Of a stretch of DNA of 58,790 nucleotides, positions 25,010-33,927 are shown one piece after another; the stretch's first letter is position 1, and every line of letters starts with the position of its first letter. This DNA comes from Bradyrhizobium hipponense (GTDB taxonomy: Bacteria; Pseudomonadota; Alphaproteobacteria; Rhizobiales; Xanthobacteraceae). The translations under genes were made by a program, and so were the position numbers. The notes under the pieces were generated by a model. It was not told the DNA's origin, did not search any database, and saw nothing but the letters and a program-made list of their open reading frames with translations. Where the stretch lies: the NCBI RefSeq assembly GCF_008123965.1, contig NZ_VSTH01000138.1, forward strand, positions 1 to 58,790, written 5' to 3'.

Positions 25010-28000
25010 TTATTCAGCGGCTTCAGCAAGCGGAATTGCCGAATGGTCATCGCTCTCATGCTGCGGCGCGGGAGGCTGCGCCGCAGTACCGGCCTCATCC
25101 AGGCTCTTGCGGAACCACAGGGCGTAGAGACCCGGCAGGTACAGCAGCGTGAGGAAGGTCGCAACGAACAAGCCGCCCATGATGGTAATCGCCATCGGGC
25201 CCCAGAACGCCGAGCGCGACAGCGGGATCATGGCGAGGATGGCGGCGAGCGCCGTCAGCACCACCGGACGGGCCCGGCGGACGGTTGCCTCCACGATCGC
25301 CTCGCGCCGTGTCAGGCCGTGGGAAACGTCGGTCTCGATCTGGTCGACCAGAATGACCGCGTTGCGCATGATCATGCCGGCGAGCGCGATCAGGCCGAGC
25401 AGCGCCACGAAGCCGAACGGGGCATTGGCGACGTTAAGCCCCAAGGAGGCGCCGACGATGCCGAGCGGCGCGGTCAGGAACACCAGGATCAGGCGGGAGA
25501 AGCTCTGAAGCTGGAACATCAGAAGCGTCAGCATCACCATGACCATCAGCGGGAAGAGGATGAAGATCGAGGCATTCCCCTTGGCCGATTCCTCGAACGC
25601 ACCGCCCGGCTCGATCCGGTAGGCCGGCTCGAGATGATCCTTGATCGCCTGAAGCTTCGGCGTGATCTGGTTGGTGACGTCGGGCGCCTGCACGCCGTCG
25701 ACGACGTCGGAGCGCACGGTGATCGCCATGTCGCGGTTGCGCCGCCACATGATCGGCTCCTCGTGGGAATATTCGATCTTGGCGATCTGCTGCAGCGGCA
25801 CCGCGACGCCATTACGCGAGGTGATGGTGAGATCGCCGACGCCGCCGAGGTCGAGGCGTTCGGACGAGACTGCGCGGGCAACCACGCCGACCTTCTCGAT
25901 GCCGTCCCGCACGGTCGTGACTTGTGCGCCCGAAATCAGCATCGCTAGCGCCTGCGAAACCTCCTGCGGGGTCAGGCCCATGGCGCGGGCCCGGTCCTGA
26001 TCGACGACAAGCTTGAGGTAGGGCGACTGTTCGTTCCAGTCGAGCTGAACGTCCTTGACGCTCTTGTTCTCCCGCATGACGTCACGCACCTGGTAGGCGA
26101 TCTCGCGCACCTTGTTGGCGTCGGGACCGATCACGCGGAACTGCACGGGGAAGCCGACCGGCGGACCGAAATTGAAGCGGTCGACGCGCACCCGCGCCTC
26201 CGCCAGCATGCCCTCGGCGACCGCGTTCTCGATCTTGGCCTTGACGCGCTCACGCGCCTCGACGCCCTTGGCGACGATGACGATCTCGGCGAAGGCCTCG
26301 TTCGGAAGCTGCGGGTTGAGGCCGAGCCAGAAGCGCGGCGAGCCCTGGCCGACGTAGGCGGTATAGGTCTCGATATCCTTGTCGTCCTTCAAAAGCGTCT
26401 CGGCCTTCTTCACCGCCTTTTCGGTGACGTTGAAGGCGGTGCCCTCGGGCAGACGGAGCTGGAGGAACAGCTCGGGCCGCTCCGACAGCGGGAAGAACTG
26501 CTGCTGGACCTGGCCGAAGCCGACGATCGAGACGATGAAGACGCCGACGGTGGCGGCCACCACGGTGATGCGGTGGTTGACGCACCACTGCACGATGGCG
26601 CGCAGGCCGCGGTACATGCGGGTCTCGTAGACCGCGTGCGGATCGTGATTTTGGTGCACCTTGATATTGGGCAACAGCATGACGCCGATATAGGGCGTGA
26701 AGATCACCGCCACGAACCAGGAGGCGACCAGCGCGATCGCCACGATCCAGAAAATGCTGCCGGCATATTCGCCGACCGCGGAATTGGCAAAGCCGATGGG
26801 GAGGAAGCCAGCGGCCGTGACCAGCGTTCCCGTGAGCATCGGAAACGCGGTTGATTCCCAGGCAAAGGACGCGGCCCGATAACGGTCCCAGCCCTGCTCC
26901 ATCTTCACCACCATCATCTCGACCGCGATGATGGCATCGTCGACGAGCAGGCCGAGCGCGATGATCAGCGCGCCGAGCGTGATGCGGTGCAGGTCGAGCG
27001 ACATCGTGTTCATGACGATGAAGACGATGCCGAGCACCAGCGGCACCGACAGCGCGACCACGATGCCGGTGCGCCAGCCGAGCGCCAGGAACGACACGAA
27101 CAGCACGATAACCAGCGCTTCCATGAAGGAATGCACGAACTCGCCGACGGCGTGCTCGACAACCTTGGGCTGGTCGGCAATGAGTCGGACGTCGACGCCC
27201 TGCGGCACAGCCTTCATGAATTCAGCGGTCGCCTTCTCGACCTCCTTGCCGAGATCGAGAATGTTGGCGCCCTTGGCAGTGACGACGCCGATGCCGATCG
27301 CGGCCTTGCCTTCCTGGCGTACGACGAAGCTCGGCGGGTCGACATAGCCGTGGGTGACGGTGGCGATATCGCCGAGCCTGAAGACGCGGCCGTTGCTCTC
27401 GACCGGCGTCTCGGCCACCGCCTTGGCGCCGTCGAGCGCACCGGTGACGCGCAGCGGCACGCGCTGCGACGAGGTCTCGACCGTGCCGGCCGGTGTCACA
27501 TTGTTCTGCTTGGCGAGCGAATCGAACAGCGCTTGCGGCGTGATGCCGAGGGTGGCGAGCTTGGCGTGCGAGAATTCAACGAAGATGCGCTCGTCCTGAT
27601 TGCCGTAGACGTCGACCTTGGTCACGCCCGGCACCTTCAGGAGGCGCTGACGGAATCCCTCCGACACTTTCTTGAGCTGCGCGTAATTGGCGCCATCGCC
27701 GGTCATCATGTACAGGATGGAATCGACGTCGGAGAACTCGTCGTTGACGACGGGCCCCAGAATGCCAGAGGGCAGCTGGCCCTGCACGTCGACGAGCTTC
27801 TTGCGCAGCAGATAAAAGAGATAGGGCACATCCTTCGGCGGCGTGGAATCGCGGAAGGTGACCTGGAGCGCGGCAAAGGCGGGCTTCGAATAGGTCTGCA
27901 CCTTCTCGAAGTAAGGCAGCTCCTGGAGCTTCTTCTCGATGGGATCGGCGACCTGGGTCTGCATCTCCTGCGCGGTCGCACCCGGCCAGATCACGGAGAC

Positions 28001-28147
28001 GTTGACCACCTTCACCGTGAAGAACGGATCCTCGGCGCGGCCGAGCTTCTGATAGGAGAAGAAGCCGGCGGCGCCGAGCACGATCATCAGAAACAGGACC
28101 AGCGTCGGATGGCTGACGGCCCAGGCCGAAAGATTGAAGCGCTTCAT
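25010..28147 (-). CDS. RND-family multidrug efflux permease (AcrB/MexF superfamily, HAE1-like)
   Basis: Protein of 1045 aa. Proton-driven inner-membrane exporter of hydrophobic compounds, trimeric in known homologues. The first helix is at about 12-32 (VLFLMIVLGAAGFFSYQKLG). Two large periplasmic loops follow at about 40-335 and 555-870. The proton-relay Asp pair is in TM4 (LGLLVDDAIIAVEMM), and the last helices end with FVATFLTLLYLPGLYALWF. The ATG at 28147 restores the normal N-terminus. It forms an operon with the adaptor gene at 28328; an outer-membrane channel gene is not in this window. Confidence 0.92.
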   Translation of the reverse strand: MKRFNLSAWAVSHPTLVLFLMIVLGAAGFFSYQKLGRAEDPFFTVKVVNVSVIWPGATAQEMQTQVADPIEKKLQELPYFEKVQTYSKPAFAALQVTFRDSTPPKDVPYLFYLLRKKLVDVQGQLPSGILGPVVNDEFSDVDSILYMMTGDGANYAQLKKVSEGFRQRLLKVPGVTKVDVYGNQDERIFVEFSHAKLATLGITPQALFDSLAKQNNVTPAGTVETSSQRVPLRVTGALDGAKAVAETPVESNGRVFRLGDIATVTHGYVDPPSFVVRQEGKAAIGIGVVTAKGANILDLGKEVEKATAEFMKAVPQGVDVRLIADQPKVVEHAVGEFVHSFMEALVIVLFVSFLALGWRTGIVVALSVPLVLGIVFIVMNTMSLDLHRITLGALIIALGLLVDDAIIAVEMMVVKMEQGWDRYRAASFAWESTAFPMLTGTLVTAAGFLPIGFANSAVGEYAGSIFWIVAIALVASWFVAVIFTPYIGVMLLPNIKVHQNHDPHAVYETRMYRGLRAIVQWCVNHRITVVAATVGVFIVSIVGFGQVQQQFFPLSERPELFLQLRLPEGTAFNVTEKAVKKAETLLKDDKDIETYTAYVGQGSPRFWLGLNPQLPNEAFAEIVIVAKGVEARERVKAKIENAVAEGMLAEARVRVDRFNFGPPVGFPVQFRVIGPDANKVREIAYQVRDVMRENKSVKDVQLDWNEQSPYLKLVVDQDRARAMGLTPQEVSQALAMLISGAQVTTVRDGIEKVGVVARAVSSERLDLGGVGDLTITSRNGVAVPLQQIAKIEYSHEEPIMWRRNRDMAITVRSDVVDGVQAPDVTNQITPKLQAIKDHLEPAYRIEPGGAFEESAKGNASIFILFPLMVMVMLTLLMFQLQSFSRLILVFLTAPLGIVGASLGLNVANAPFGFVALLGLIALAGMIMRNAVILVDQIETDVSHGLTRREAIVEATVRRARPVVLTALAAILAMIPLSRSAFWGPMAITIMGGLFVATFLTLLYLPGLYALWFRKSLDEAGTAAQPPAPQHESDDHSAIPLAEAAE

Positions 28148-28205
28148 CGCACTCTCCGTAAGACGATCCAATCGCCAAAAAACCACAGCCACTCTGTTCA
28201 AACCC

Positions 28206-28264
28206 GTCATCGCGAGGCAGCGAAGCAATCCAGGGGGCTGGGCAGATTCTGGATCGCTTCGCCG
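28206..28264. repeat. Dispersed repeat, family C (copy 3, degraded)
   Basis: GTCATCGCGAGGCAGCGAAGC and AGCAATCCAG are shared with copies 1 and 2, but the right arm is truncated. It sits between the adaptor and permease genes of the efflux operon. Confidence 0.7.
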
Positions 28265-28327
28265 CTTCAGCCTTCGCATTTGCACGAGGGCCGAAACTCA
28301 GCTCGCAACGATGAGACTCATAAAAAC

Positions 28328-29434
28328 TTAGAAAGACAGTGACGACACGATCCGCACTTTCTGGCTCGGATCGAGCTTCTGCACGCCGAGGGCGACGATC
28401 TTGGCGCCCTCTTCCACACCGCTGGTGATGACGACGTCGTTGCTCTCGTAGGACTTCACCACGACCGGCTTCAGCGTGACCGCGCCGTTGTCGTCGACGA
28501 CATAGAACGAGGGCTTGCCGCCTTCGTTGAACAGTGCCGACAGCGGCAACCGCGCGACGCGCTCGGTTGCGGCGTCCGACAGCGTCAGTGTTGCGGTCAT
28601 GCCGAGCGAAACCTTGTCGTCGGCCTCCGGAAGCGAGAATTTCGCAAGATAAGTGCGCGTGGCGGGATCCGCGGTGGGCGCGATCTCGCGCAGCTTGGCC
28701 GTATACTTCTTGCCAGGCTCCGACCAAAGAGTGACGCTGGCGGCGCCCGACTTGGCACGTCCGACCAGCGTCTCAGGGATCGCGACGACCGCTTCCTTTT
28801 CGGCAAAGCGGGCGACACGGATCGAAGCCTGGCCCGCGGCGACCACCTGGCCGGGCTCGATCAGCGTTGCGGTGACGACGCCACGGGCGTCGGCGTTGAG
28901 CGTCGCGTAGGAAAGGGAATTCTTGGTCAGCTCGACCGCGCGCTCGGCGCGGTTCAGGCGCGCGCGGGCCTCGTCGGCGGCGGCGCGGCTCGAATCCATC
29001 TGGGCATCCGTGGTCCAGCCCTTGGCTTTCAGATCCTTGGCGCGCTGCTCGGCGGCGGCGGCTTGCGCCAGCACACCGGTCGCAGCCGTCAGCTCGGCCA
29101 CGGACTGCTCGGCCTGGAGCTTGAGGTCGACCTCATCGAGGGTCGCGAGCGGTTGCCCGATCTCGACGGTCTGGCCGACTTCGACGAGGCGCCTGGCGAC
29201 CTTGCCGGCGACGCGGAAGCCGAGGTCACTTTCGATCCGGGGACGGACGGTGCCAACGAAGCTGCGCTCCGGTGTCTCGGCATCATAATGGGCGGTCGCG
29301 ACCAGTACCGGCCGCGGCCGCTCGGCTTTCTGGGCCACGGTATCATTGCACCCGGCCAGCGCCGCGGCCATCAAGGCCAGCGACACACCTGCCAACAGCT
29401 TGAAGTAGCTGGATAAAACTGACCGGACGAACAT
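28328..29434 (-). CDS. RND efflux periplasmic adaptor (membrane fusion lipoprotein)
   Basis: Protein of 368 aa. Links the RND permease to an outer-membrane channel. The N-terminus has a lipoprotein signal with lipobox LAGC at about residue 28. The lipoyl/barrel-sandwich segment begins RIESDLGFRVAGKVARRLVEVGQ, a helical hairpin lies at about 95-150 with Ala-rich heptads, and beta-barrel and membrane-proximal domains follow (AVVAIPETLVGRAKS, MTATLTLSD). ATG 29434 has CAGGAG upstream and gives the cleanest lipoprotein signal; ATG 29452 is an alternative. Confidence 0.9.
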   Translation of the reverse strand: MFVRSVLSSYFKLLAGVSLALMAAALAGCNDTVAQKAERPRPVLVATAHYDAETPERSFVGTVRPRIESDLGFRVAGKVARRLVEVGQTVEIGQPLATLDEVDLKLQAEQSVAELTAATGVLAQAAAAEQRAKDLKAKGWTTDAQMDSSRAAADEARARLNRAERAVELTKNSLSYATLNADARGVVTATLIEPGQVVAAGQASIRVARFAEKEAVVAIPETLVGRAKSGAASVTLWSEPGKKYTAKLREIAPTADPATRTYLAKFSLPEADDKVSLGMTATLTLSDAATERVARLPLSALFNEGGKPSFYVVDDNGAVTLKPVVVKSYESNDVVITSGVEEGAKIVALGVQKLDPSQKVRIVSSLSF

Positions 29435-29470
29435 CGAAGGACACTCCTGCATCTCGATTGAGAGGAATGT

Positions 29471-29515
29471 CGACTAATCACTGATAAAAGTCAATAATCG
29501 TCAGTCATCAGAAAT
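29471..29515. promoter_or_regulatory. Promoter/operator region of the RND operon
   Basis: AT-rich island in front of the adaptor gene. It carries ACTGA (29480-29484) and TCAGT (29501-29505) as inverted arms, a TTGACT box on the minus strand, and the TCGTCAGTCATCAGA motif shared with the tetR upstream region. Likely TetR operator overlapping the promoter. Confidence 0.4.
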
Positions 29516-29569
29516 CTGTGATCGTTAAGGGGCGGTAAGGATTGGGGTGCCTCTATGGAGGTGCTATCG

Positions 29570-29663
29570 TAGGGTGGGGCAAAGCGGAGCGTGCCCACCA
29601 TTTCCGCCGTCATTCAGAAAAACGGTGGGCATGGCGCGCGAAGAGCGCTCCTTTGCCCACCCT
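29570..29663. repeat. Dispersed inverted repeat, family D (copy 1)
   Basis: Starts TAGGGTGGGGCAAAGCGGAG and ends CTCCTTTGCCCACCCT. Copies 2 and 3 are at 31508-31596 and 37965-38052. It ends 10 nt past the MFS gene stop and may act as its 3' hairpin. Confidence 0.85.
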
Positions 29664-29673
29664 GGAGCTCCTC

Positions 29674-31005
29674 TCACCGCCCCTGCCCGGCAAATTCGTG
29701 CTTGCTCTCGTGGCCGCCGGCGAACACCAGGATGCCGGCGATCAGCGGCAGCACCGCGAGCACGAGCAGGCCGGTTGAGGTCTGGCCGGTGGCTTCCTTG
29801 ACCCAGCCGATCAGGTATGGCCCGCCGAAGCCCGCGAGGTTGCCGATCGAGTTGATCAGCGCGATGGCGCCGGCCGCCGCCGTGCCGGAGAGCCAGGCGG
29901 TCGGCAAGGTCCAGAACACACCGAAGCAGCAGAACACGCCGATCGCGGCGACCGTCAGCACGACCATCGTCATGGCGGGATCGGTGAGGTAGCTGGAGAC
30001 GCCGAGCGCGACGGCGGTGAGCAGCAGCGGCGCGCCGACATGCATCACGCGCTCGTGCGTGGCATCGGAATGCCGCGCCCACAGGATCATCGCGATGGTG
30101 CCGAACAGGTAGGGGATCGCGGTGACGAAGCCGGTTTGGGCGTTGGTGAGACCGAACGCCTTGACGATCTGCGGCAGCCAGAACTGCATGCCATAGAGCG
30201 CACCGACGAAGCCGAAATAAACCAGGCTCAGCATTATCACCTTCGGCGACGACAGCGCTTCGCCGAGCGACAGCTGCTTCACCGCCTGCTTGGCGGCAAT
30301 CTCGGAATCGAGCTTCGTCTTGAGCCAGGACTTCTGCTCGGCCGAGAGCCAGTCTGCCTTCTCAGGCCTGTCGGTGAGATAGAACCAGGTGACGATGCCG
30401 AGCAGCACCGAGGGAATGCCCTCGATGATGAACAGCCACTGCCAGCCCTTCAGGCCCATCGCACCGTCCAGCCCTAGCAACAGGCCCGAAACCGGCGCGC
30501 CGATCACCGTCGAGACCGGGACTGCGACCGCGAACGCGGCGAGGAAGCGGGCGCGATATTCAGCTGGGTACCAGTAGGTGAGATAAAGGATGATGCCGGG
30601 GAAGAAGCCGGCTTCGGCGACACCGAGCAGGAAGCGCAGGATATAGAAGCCCCACTCGCCCGAGACCGTCGCCATCAGCGCCGAGATGATGCCCCAGGTC
30701 ACCATGATGCGCGCGATCCAGCGGCTGGCACCGAACTTCTCCAGCGCCAGATTGCTCGGCACCTCGAAGATGAAATAACCGATGAAGAAGATGCCGGCGC
30801 CCCAGGAGAAGATCAGCGGTGTGAACTTCAGCTCCGCATTCATGGTCAGCGCGGCGAAGCCGAGATTGACACGGTCGAGATAGGAGAAGAAGTAGGCCAA
30901 CACCAGGAACGGAATCAGGCGCAAGGAAATGGCGCGGATGGTCGAGGTCTCGATTGCGCTTTTGGCGACGCCGGCAGAATCGGCAAAGGTCGTGGTCTGG
31001 CTCAT
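29674..31005 (-). CDS. MFS transporter, anion:cation symporter (ACS) family
   Basis: Protein of 443 aa with 12 predicted transmembrane helices. The ACS-type first motif is AYFFSYLDRVNLGFAALTMN, followed by FIGYFIFEVPSNLALEKFGA and the signature FLLGVAEAGFFPGIILYLTYWYP. Family members import organic anions such as phthalate, tartrate, glucarate or 4-hydroxyphenylacetate; the substrate here cannot be deduced. The central loop (about 205-235) is charged and cytoplasmic. It stands alone. Confidence 0.9.
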   Translation of the reverse strand: MSQTTTFADSAGVAKSAIETSTIRAISLRLIPFLVLAYFFSYLDRVNLGFAALTMNAELKFTPLIFSWGAGIFFIGYFIFEVPSNLALEKFGASRWIARIMVTWGIISALMATVSGEWGFYILRFLLGVAEAGFFPGIILYLTYWYPAEYRARFLAAFAVAVPVSTVIGAPVSGLLLGLDGAMGLKGWQWLFIIEGIPSVLLGIVTWFYLTDRPEKADWLSAEQKSWLKTKLDSEIAAKQAVKQLSLGEALSSPKVIMLSLVYFGFVGALYGMQFWLPQIVKAFGLTNAQTGFVTAIPYLFGTIAMILWARHSDATHERVMHVGAPLLLTAVALGVSSYLTDPAMTMVVLTVAAIGVFCCFGVFWTLPTAWLSGTAAAGAIALINSIGNLAGFGGPYLIGWVKEATGQTSTGLLVLAVLPLIAGILVFAGGHESKHEFAGQGR

Positions 31006-31071
31006 GGCTCCCCTCGGGTTGTTGCTTTTATGGGCTGATCCGGGGTTTTGAGCATCGCCGGCAAAGAGTCA

Positions 31072-31530
31072 ATGGAGCAAGCAATGCACGGCGTGCAGTC
31101 GGATAAACCTGTTACGCCGCTGCAGATATCGGTGACCCGCGCTGCCCTGGCGTTGATCGTGATCGCCTGCGGGCTGGGCTTGCGATGGTACGGTTTTCCG
31201 CTCGGCCTTCCCGCCTTCATCGTGAAGTATGGCGGCTCGCTGCTGTGGGCGACCATGGTGTTCTTGTTGCTTGGGGTTCTGCTGCCGCGACTGTCGCGGG
31301 CACAGATCGCAGCCATCGCTGTGGTGATCGCGGCCATGCTCGAGTTTTCCCGGCTAGTGCATACGCCATGGCTCGACGCATTCCGGCTGACCACGGCCGG
31401 CGCGCTGCTGTTGGGGCGCATCTTCTCGCTGTGGAATTTGCTGGCCTACGCGATCGGGATTGTGTTTGGCGTCTGGATGGACCGACTCGTCGAGGTGCGC
31501 AGTCTCGTAGGGTGGACAAAGGCGCGTTAG
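31072..31530 (+). CDS. DUF2809 integral membrane protein
   Basis: Protein of 152 aa with four predicted membrane helices. It matches DUF2809: GLGLRWYGFPLGLPAFIVKYGGSLLWATMV in the first half and a RLVHTPWLDAFRLTTAGALLLGRIFSLWN-type core later (quoted in parts). No known function. ATG 31072 is preferred over an upstream TTG at 31048. The last seven codons and the stop lie inside a family D repeat, so the natural C-terminus may have been altered by repeat insertion. Confidence 0.82.
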   Translation: MEQAMHGVQSDKPVTPLQISVTRAALALIVIACGLGLRWYGFPLGLPAFIVKYGGSLLWATMVFLLLGVLLPRLSRAQIAAIAVVIAAMLEFSRLVHTPWLDAFRLTTAGALLLGRIFSLWNLLAYAIGIVFGVWMDRLVEVRSLVGWTKAR

Positions 31531-31596
31531 CGCCGTGCCCACCGTGCTCCTTCACGTCACGACAGTGGTGGGCACGCTTCGCTTTGCCCACCCTAC
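31508..31596. repeat. Dispersed inverted repeat, family D (copy 2), entering a gene
   Basis: Starts TAGGGTGGACAAAGGCGCG and ends GCTTTGCCCACCCTAC. Its left arm supplies the last codons and stop of the DUF2809 gene. Confidence 0.85.
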
Positions 31597-31622
31597 CATT
31601 GCCGCGCCCGTGGGGACCGGTA

Positions 31623-32780
31623 TCACTCCGCCAATTGAAACCGCTCGAAGCGATCGAGCTCGTCCTCGATACGCCGCTTCAGCTCCTTGCGCCCCTTCTT
31701 CTTCCCCTGCCCGACCCAGGTCCATTTCTGCACCAGCAGCTTCTTGTCCTGTCTGTCGGTCTTGAGGTCGAGCGCGGCGACGATCTCGTCGCCGACCAGC
31801 ACCGGCAGCGCGAAATAGCCGAGCTTGCGTTTCGCCTTGGGTACATAGGCTTCGAACAAATGGTTGTAGCCAAAGATCAAATTGGTGCGCTTGCGCTGGA
31901 TGATCAGGGGATCGAACGGTGAGAGGATGTGGACGAGATCTGGCGGCACCTCGCCCGGCTCCAGCGCCAACGGCTCGGCCCAATGCTCCTGCTTACCGGC
32001 CCCGTCGATCGCGACCGGCACGAGTTCGCCGCGGCGGACGCGCGCGGCGATTAGGCTGGCGACCGCCTTCTTGCTCGGCGCGTCAAGATGGCAGACCGAA
32101 TCGAGACTCACCACGCCCTGCGACCGCAGTGCGCGCTCAACCAGATAGGCCGTGATCTCCTTCGCTGATGCCGGCTTCGGCAGTTTGTCCCAGCCGAAAT
32201 GCCGGATCATCAGCTCATAGGTCTTGAGCATGCCCTGTCGCTCGCTGATGGTCACGGCGCCGGTATAGAAGGCGAGCTGCAGCGCCCGCTTCGACGGCTT
32301 GCGGCTCTGCCACAGATGCTCCTTCTCGGTGAGCACGTCGTCCTCGATGTCGCGAATCGTCAGCGGACCGGCGCGCACCAGCCGCATCGCCTTGCGCATG
32401 TCGGCCGGCGTGACCGAGGCAAACCATTTGTGCCCCTCGCGGCGGTGCTCGCGCATCGCCGGCAGGAAGAAGCGGAAGTCGCTGGCCGGCACATAGGACA
32501 GCGCATGAGTCCAATATTCGAACACGCTCTTGTCGACACTCTGGGCGTGGCGCAGATCGGCGCGGCGATAGGACGGGATGCGGCTGAACAGGATGTGGTG
32601 GTGGCAGCGCTCGATCACGTTGATGGTGTCGATCTGCACATAGCCGAGATGGGCGACCGCGTCTGCGACCGCTTGCGCGCCCTCCCCGAATGGCGCACGT
32701 ACGTCCAGCCGCTGGGCGCGCAGCCAGATCTGCCGGGCCTGTGTCGCGGTGAGCGGAAAGGGTATTTGCGAGCGTGACAT
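31623..32780 (-). CDS. YcaQ/AlkX-type DNA glycosylase (winged-helix, HTH_42)
   Basis: Protein of 385 aa. Belongs to the HTH_42 (DUF1006) superfamily of DNA glycosylases that unhook interstrand crosslinks or bulky N-alkyl purines. The catalytic motif region reads GYVQIDTINVIERCHHHILF; Q49-I50-D51 is the QxD version typical of YcaQ/AlkX rather than the QxQ of AlkZ. Three winged-helix modules follow, ending in the beta-rich HILSPFDPLIIQRKRTNLIF segment. The C-terminus is Lys/Arg-rich. ATG 32780 is preferred; upstream in-frame codons are Cys/Ala-rich noise. No toxin or antibiotic cluster is nearby. Confidence 0.87.
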   Translation of the reverse strand: MSRSQIPFPLTATQARQIWLRAQRLDVRAPFGEGAQAVADAVAHLGYVQIDTINVIERCHHHILFSRIPSYRRADLRHAQSVDKSVFEYWTHALSYVPASDFRFFLPAMREHRREGHKWFASVTPADMRKAMRLVRAGPLTIRDIEDDVLTEKEHLWQSRKPSKRALQLAFYTGAVTISERQGMLKTYELMIRHFGWDKLPKPASAKEITAYLVERALRSQGVVSLDSVCHLDAPSKKAVASLIAARVRRGELVPVAIDGAGKQEHWAEPLALEPGEVPPDLVHILSPFDPLIIQRKRTNLIFGYNHLFEAYVPKAKRKLGYFALPVLVGDEIVAALDLKTDRQDKKLLVQKWTWVGQGKKKGRKELKRRIEDELDRFERFQLAE

Positions 32781-32830
32781 TGCGGAGACGAATTTAGCGG
32801 GATTCGCGCAACTGCAAAGCAGAAGCGGGC

Positions 32831-32867
32831 AAAGAAAAGCCGCGCTGCCAGCTGCTGACAGCGCGGC
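32831..32867 (-). terminator. Rho-independent terminator
   Basis: GCCGCGCTG (32839-32847) pairs with CAGCGCGGC (32859-32867); on the minus strand TTTTCTTT follows. It terminates the small secreted protein gene that ends at 32889. Confidence 0.8.
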
Positions 32868-32888
32868 CTGCAAACAAACGAATCCGAG

Positions 32889-33137
32889 CTATTTCATCGC
32901 GCCCATCTTCTGCGCCTTCATGTAATGCTTGCAGGCGCCCCGCATATCCCCTTTGCTCATGTCGGTGTTGGCGGCAGCCACTTCCTTTGCCATCGCCTGT
33001 TTGGCAGGCGAATCAACCGTCCCGATCGCGGTCATCGCCTTGCCGATAGTCTCGCCTGTGCACGGTTGCATCTTTGCCGCAGAAGCCGGCGAAACCGCGA
33101 ATGCAGCAAGCGCAACAGCCGAAAGCAACATCTTCAT
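32889..33137 (-). CDS. Small secreted hypothetical protein
   Basis: Protein of 82 aa. Signal peptide MKMLLSAVALAAFAVSPASA with cleavage after ASA. The mature part (about 62 aa) is helical and has two Cys residues (QPCTGETIGKAM and GACKHYMKAQ), which could form one disulfide. Such small periplasmic proteins are common in Bradyrhizobium without assigned function. It has its own terminator downstream (32831-32867). Confidence 0.75.
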   Translation of the reverse strand: MKMLLSAVALAAFAVSPASAAKMQPCTGETIGKAMTAIGTVDSPAKQAMAKEVAAANTDMSKGDMRGACKHYMKAQKMGAMK

Positions 33138-33255
33138 CGAACGCCTCCTCCATAGGACGAACCGGCATCATGCCGGCCAACGCGAAAGCCATTCTTTAGC
33201 GACAAGCTTTCAGGGAGAAGACATTTTTGTTGCTGCGCCGCAACGATAACCGTCC

Positions 33256-33492
33256 CTAGTGTGCGGCTTTTGGGCGCTCCCCGACGCTACCGGTCGCGAC
33301 ATCCGGCTCGCACGAGGCCTTGCCCCGCCCCTCCGACTGACAGCGGTAGACATTGCCGGTCAGGCGGTCGACCAGCCACATGTTCTCGTCGGTCGGACCT
33401 TCGAGCCCAGCATAGCGGGTGGTAAGGCTCGTGATCAACGTCGACAGCAGGATCGCCACCGCAATCATCGCCGCGCCGATATAGATGGGCAT
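33256..33492 (-). CDS. Small single-pass membrane protein
   Basis: Protein of 78 aa from ATG 33492. One membrane helix (IYIGAAMIAVAILLSTLITS, about 3-22) is followed by a soluble domain with LEGPTDENMWLVDRLTGNVYRC and a C-terminal DVATGSVGERPKAAH. The N-in or N-out topology cannot be set. No family recognised. It is divergent from ompA, 435 nt away. Confidence 0.65.
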   Translation of the reverse strand: MPIYIGAAMIAVAILLSTLITSLTTRYAGLEGPTDENMWLVDRLTGNVYRCQSEGRGKASCEPDVATGSVGERPKAAH

Positions 33493-33840
33493 GGAGGTCA
33501 GGGACACTGTCCGATCCGGCGGGCCACTGCGATAGAATTGGTCACTCGGCCTCGGCACTGGATGGACTCGGCTCCTTTTGCTTGTGATGGTCGAACGATC
33601 GATTCTGCTAGGCGCGCATCTGGCCCAAAGCTTGTTCGCAGACAGGTCACCGCGCGACGGCTTTGCGGCGATCAATGTCCAGGGATTGCTGCAAGCCACG
33701 GAAGTAAACTGCGCAGTCAGGTTCGCCGTTCCCTTGCCTCCACGCGGGCGGGAGGCCTCACCGAACGGAACGGCCGACACGCCCTTGGCCGCCCTTCTGC
33801 CCGGCGTTTAGGATCAGGCCCGGAACTTCCTGTTTCCAAC

Positions 33841-33856
33841 CGTGACCAAGATCACA
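33841..33856. promoter_or_regulatory. CRP/FNR-like palindrome upstream of the OmpA gene
   Basis: CGTGA-N6-TCACA (33841-33856) matches the CRP core TGTGA-N6-TCACA in 9 of 10 positions. It is 72 nt before the ompA-like start. The rest of the gap 33493-33927 shows no other clear signal. Confidence 0.3.
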
Positions 33857-33927
33857 TCAGGGCTTTTGAACCTTCCCTATGCTCGCAGCATCAAATCGCC
33901 ATCAGGCGTAACAGCGAGGATACGACA

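Noticed and set aside
26987..28342. 451-aa open frame antisense to the RND permease
   Set aside because: Asp/Arg/His-rich composition without motifs; it ends in a dispersed repeat.
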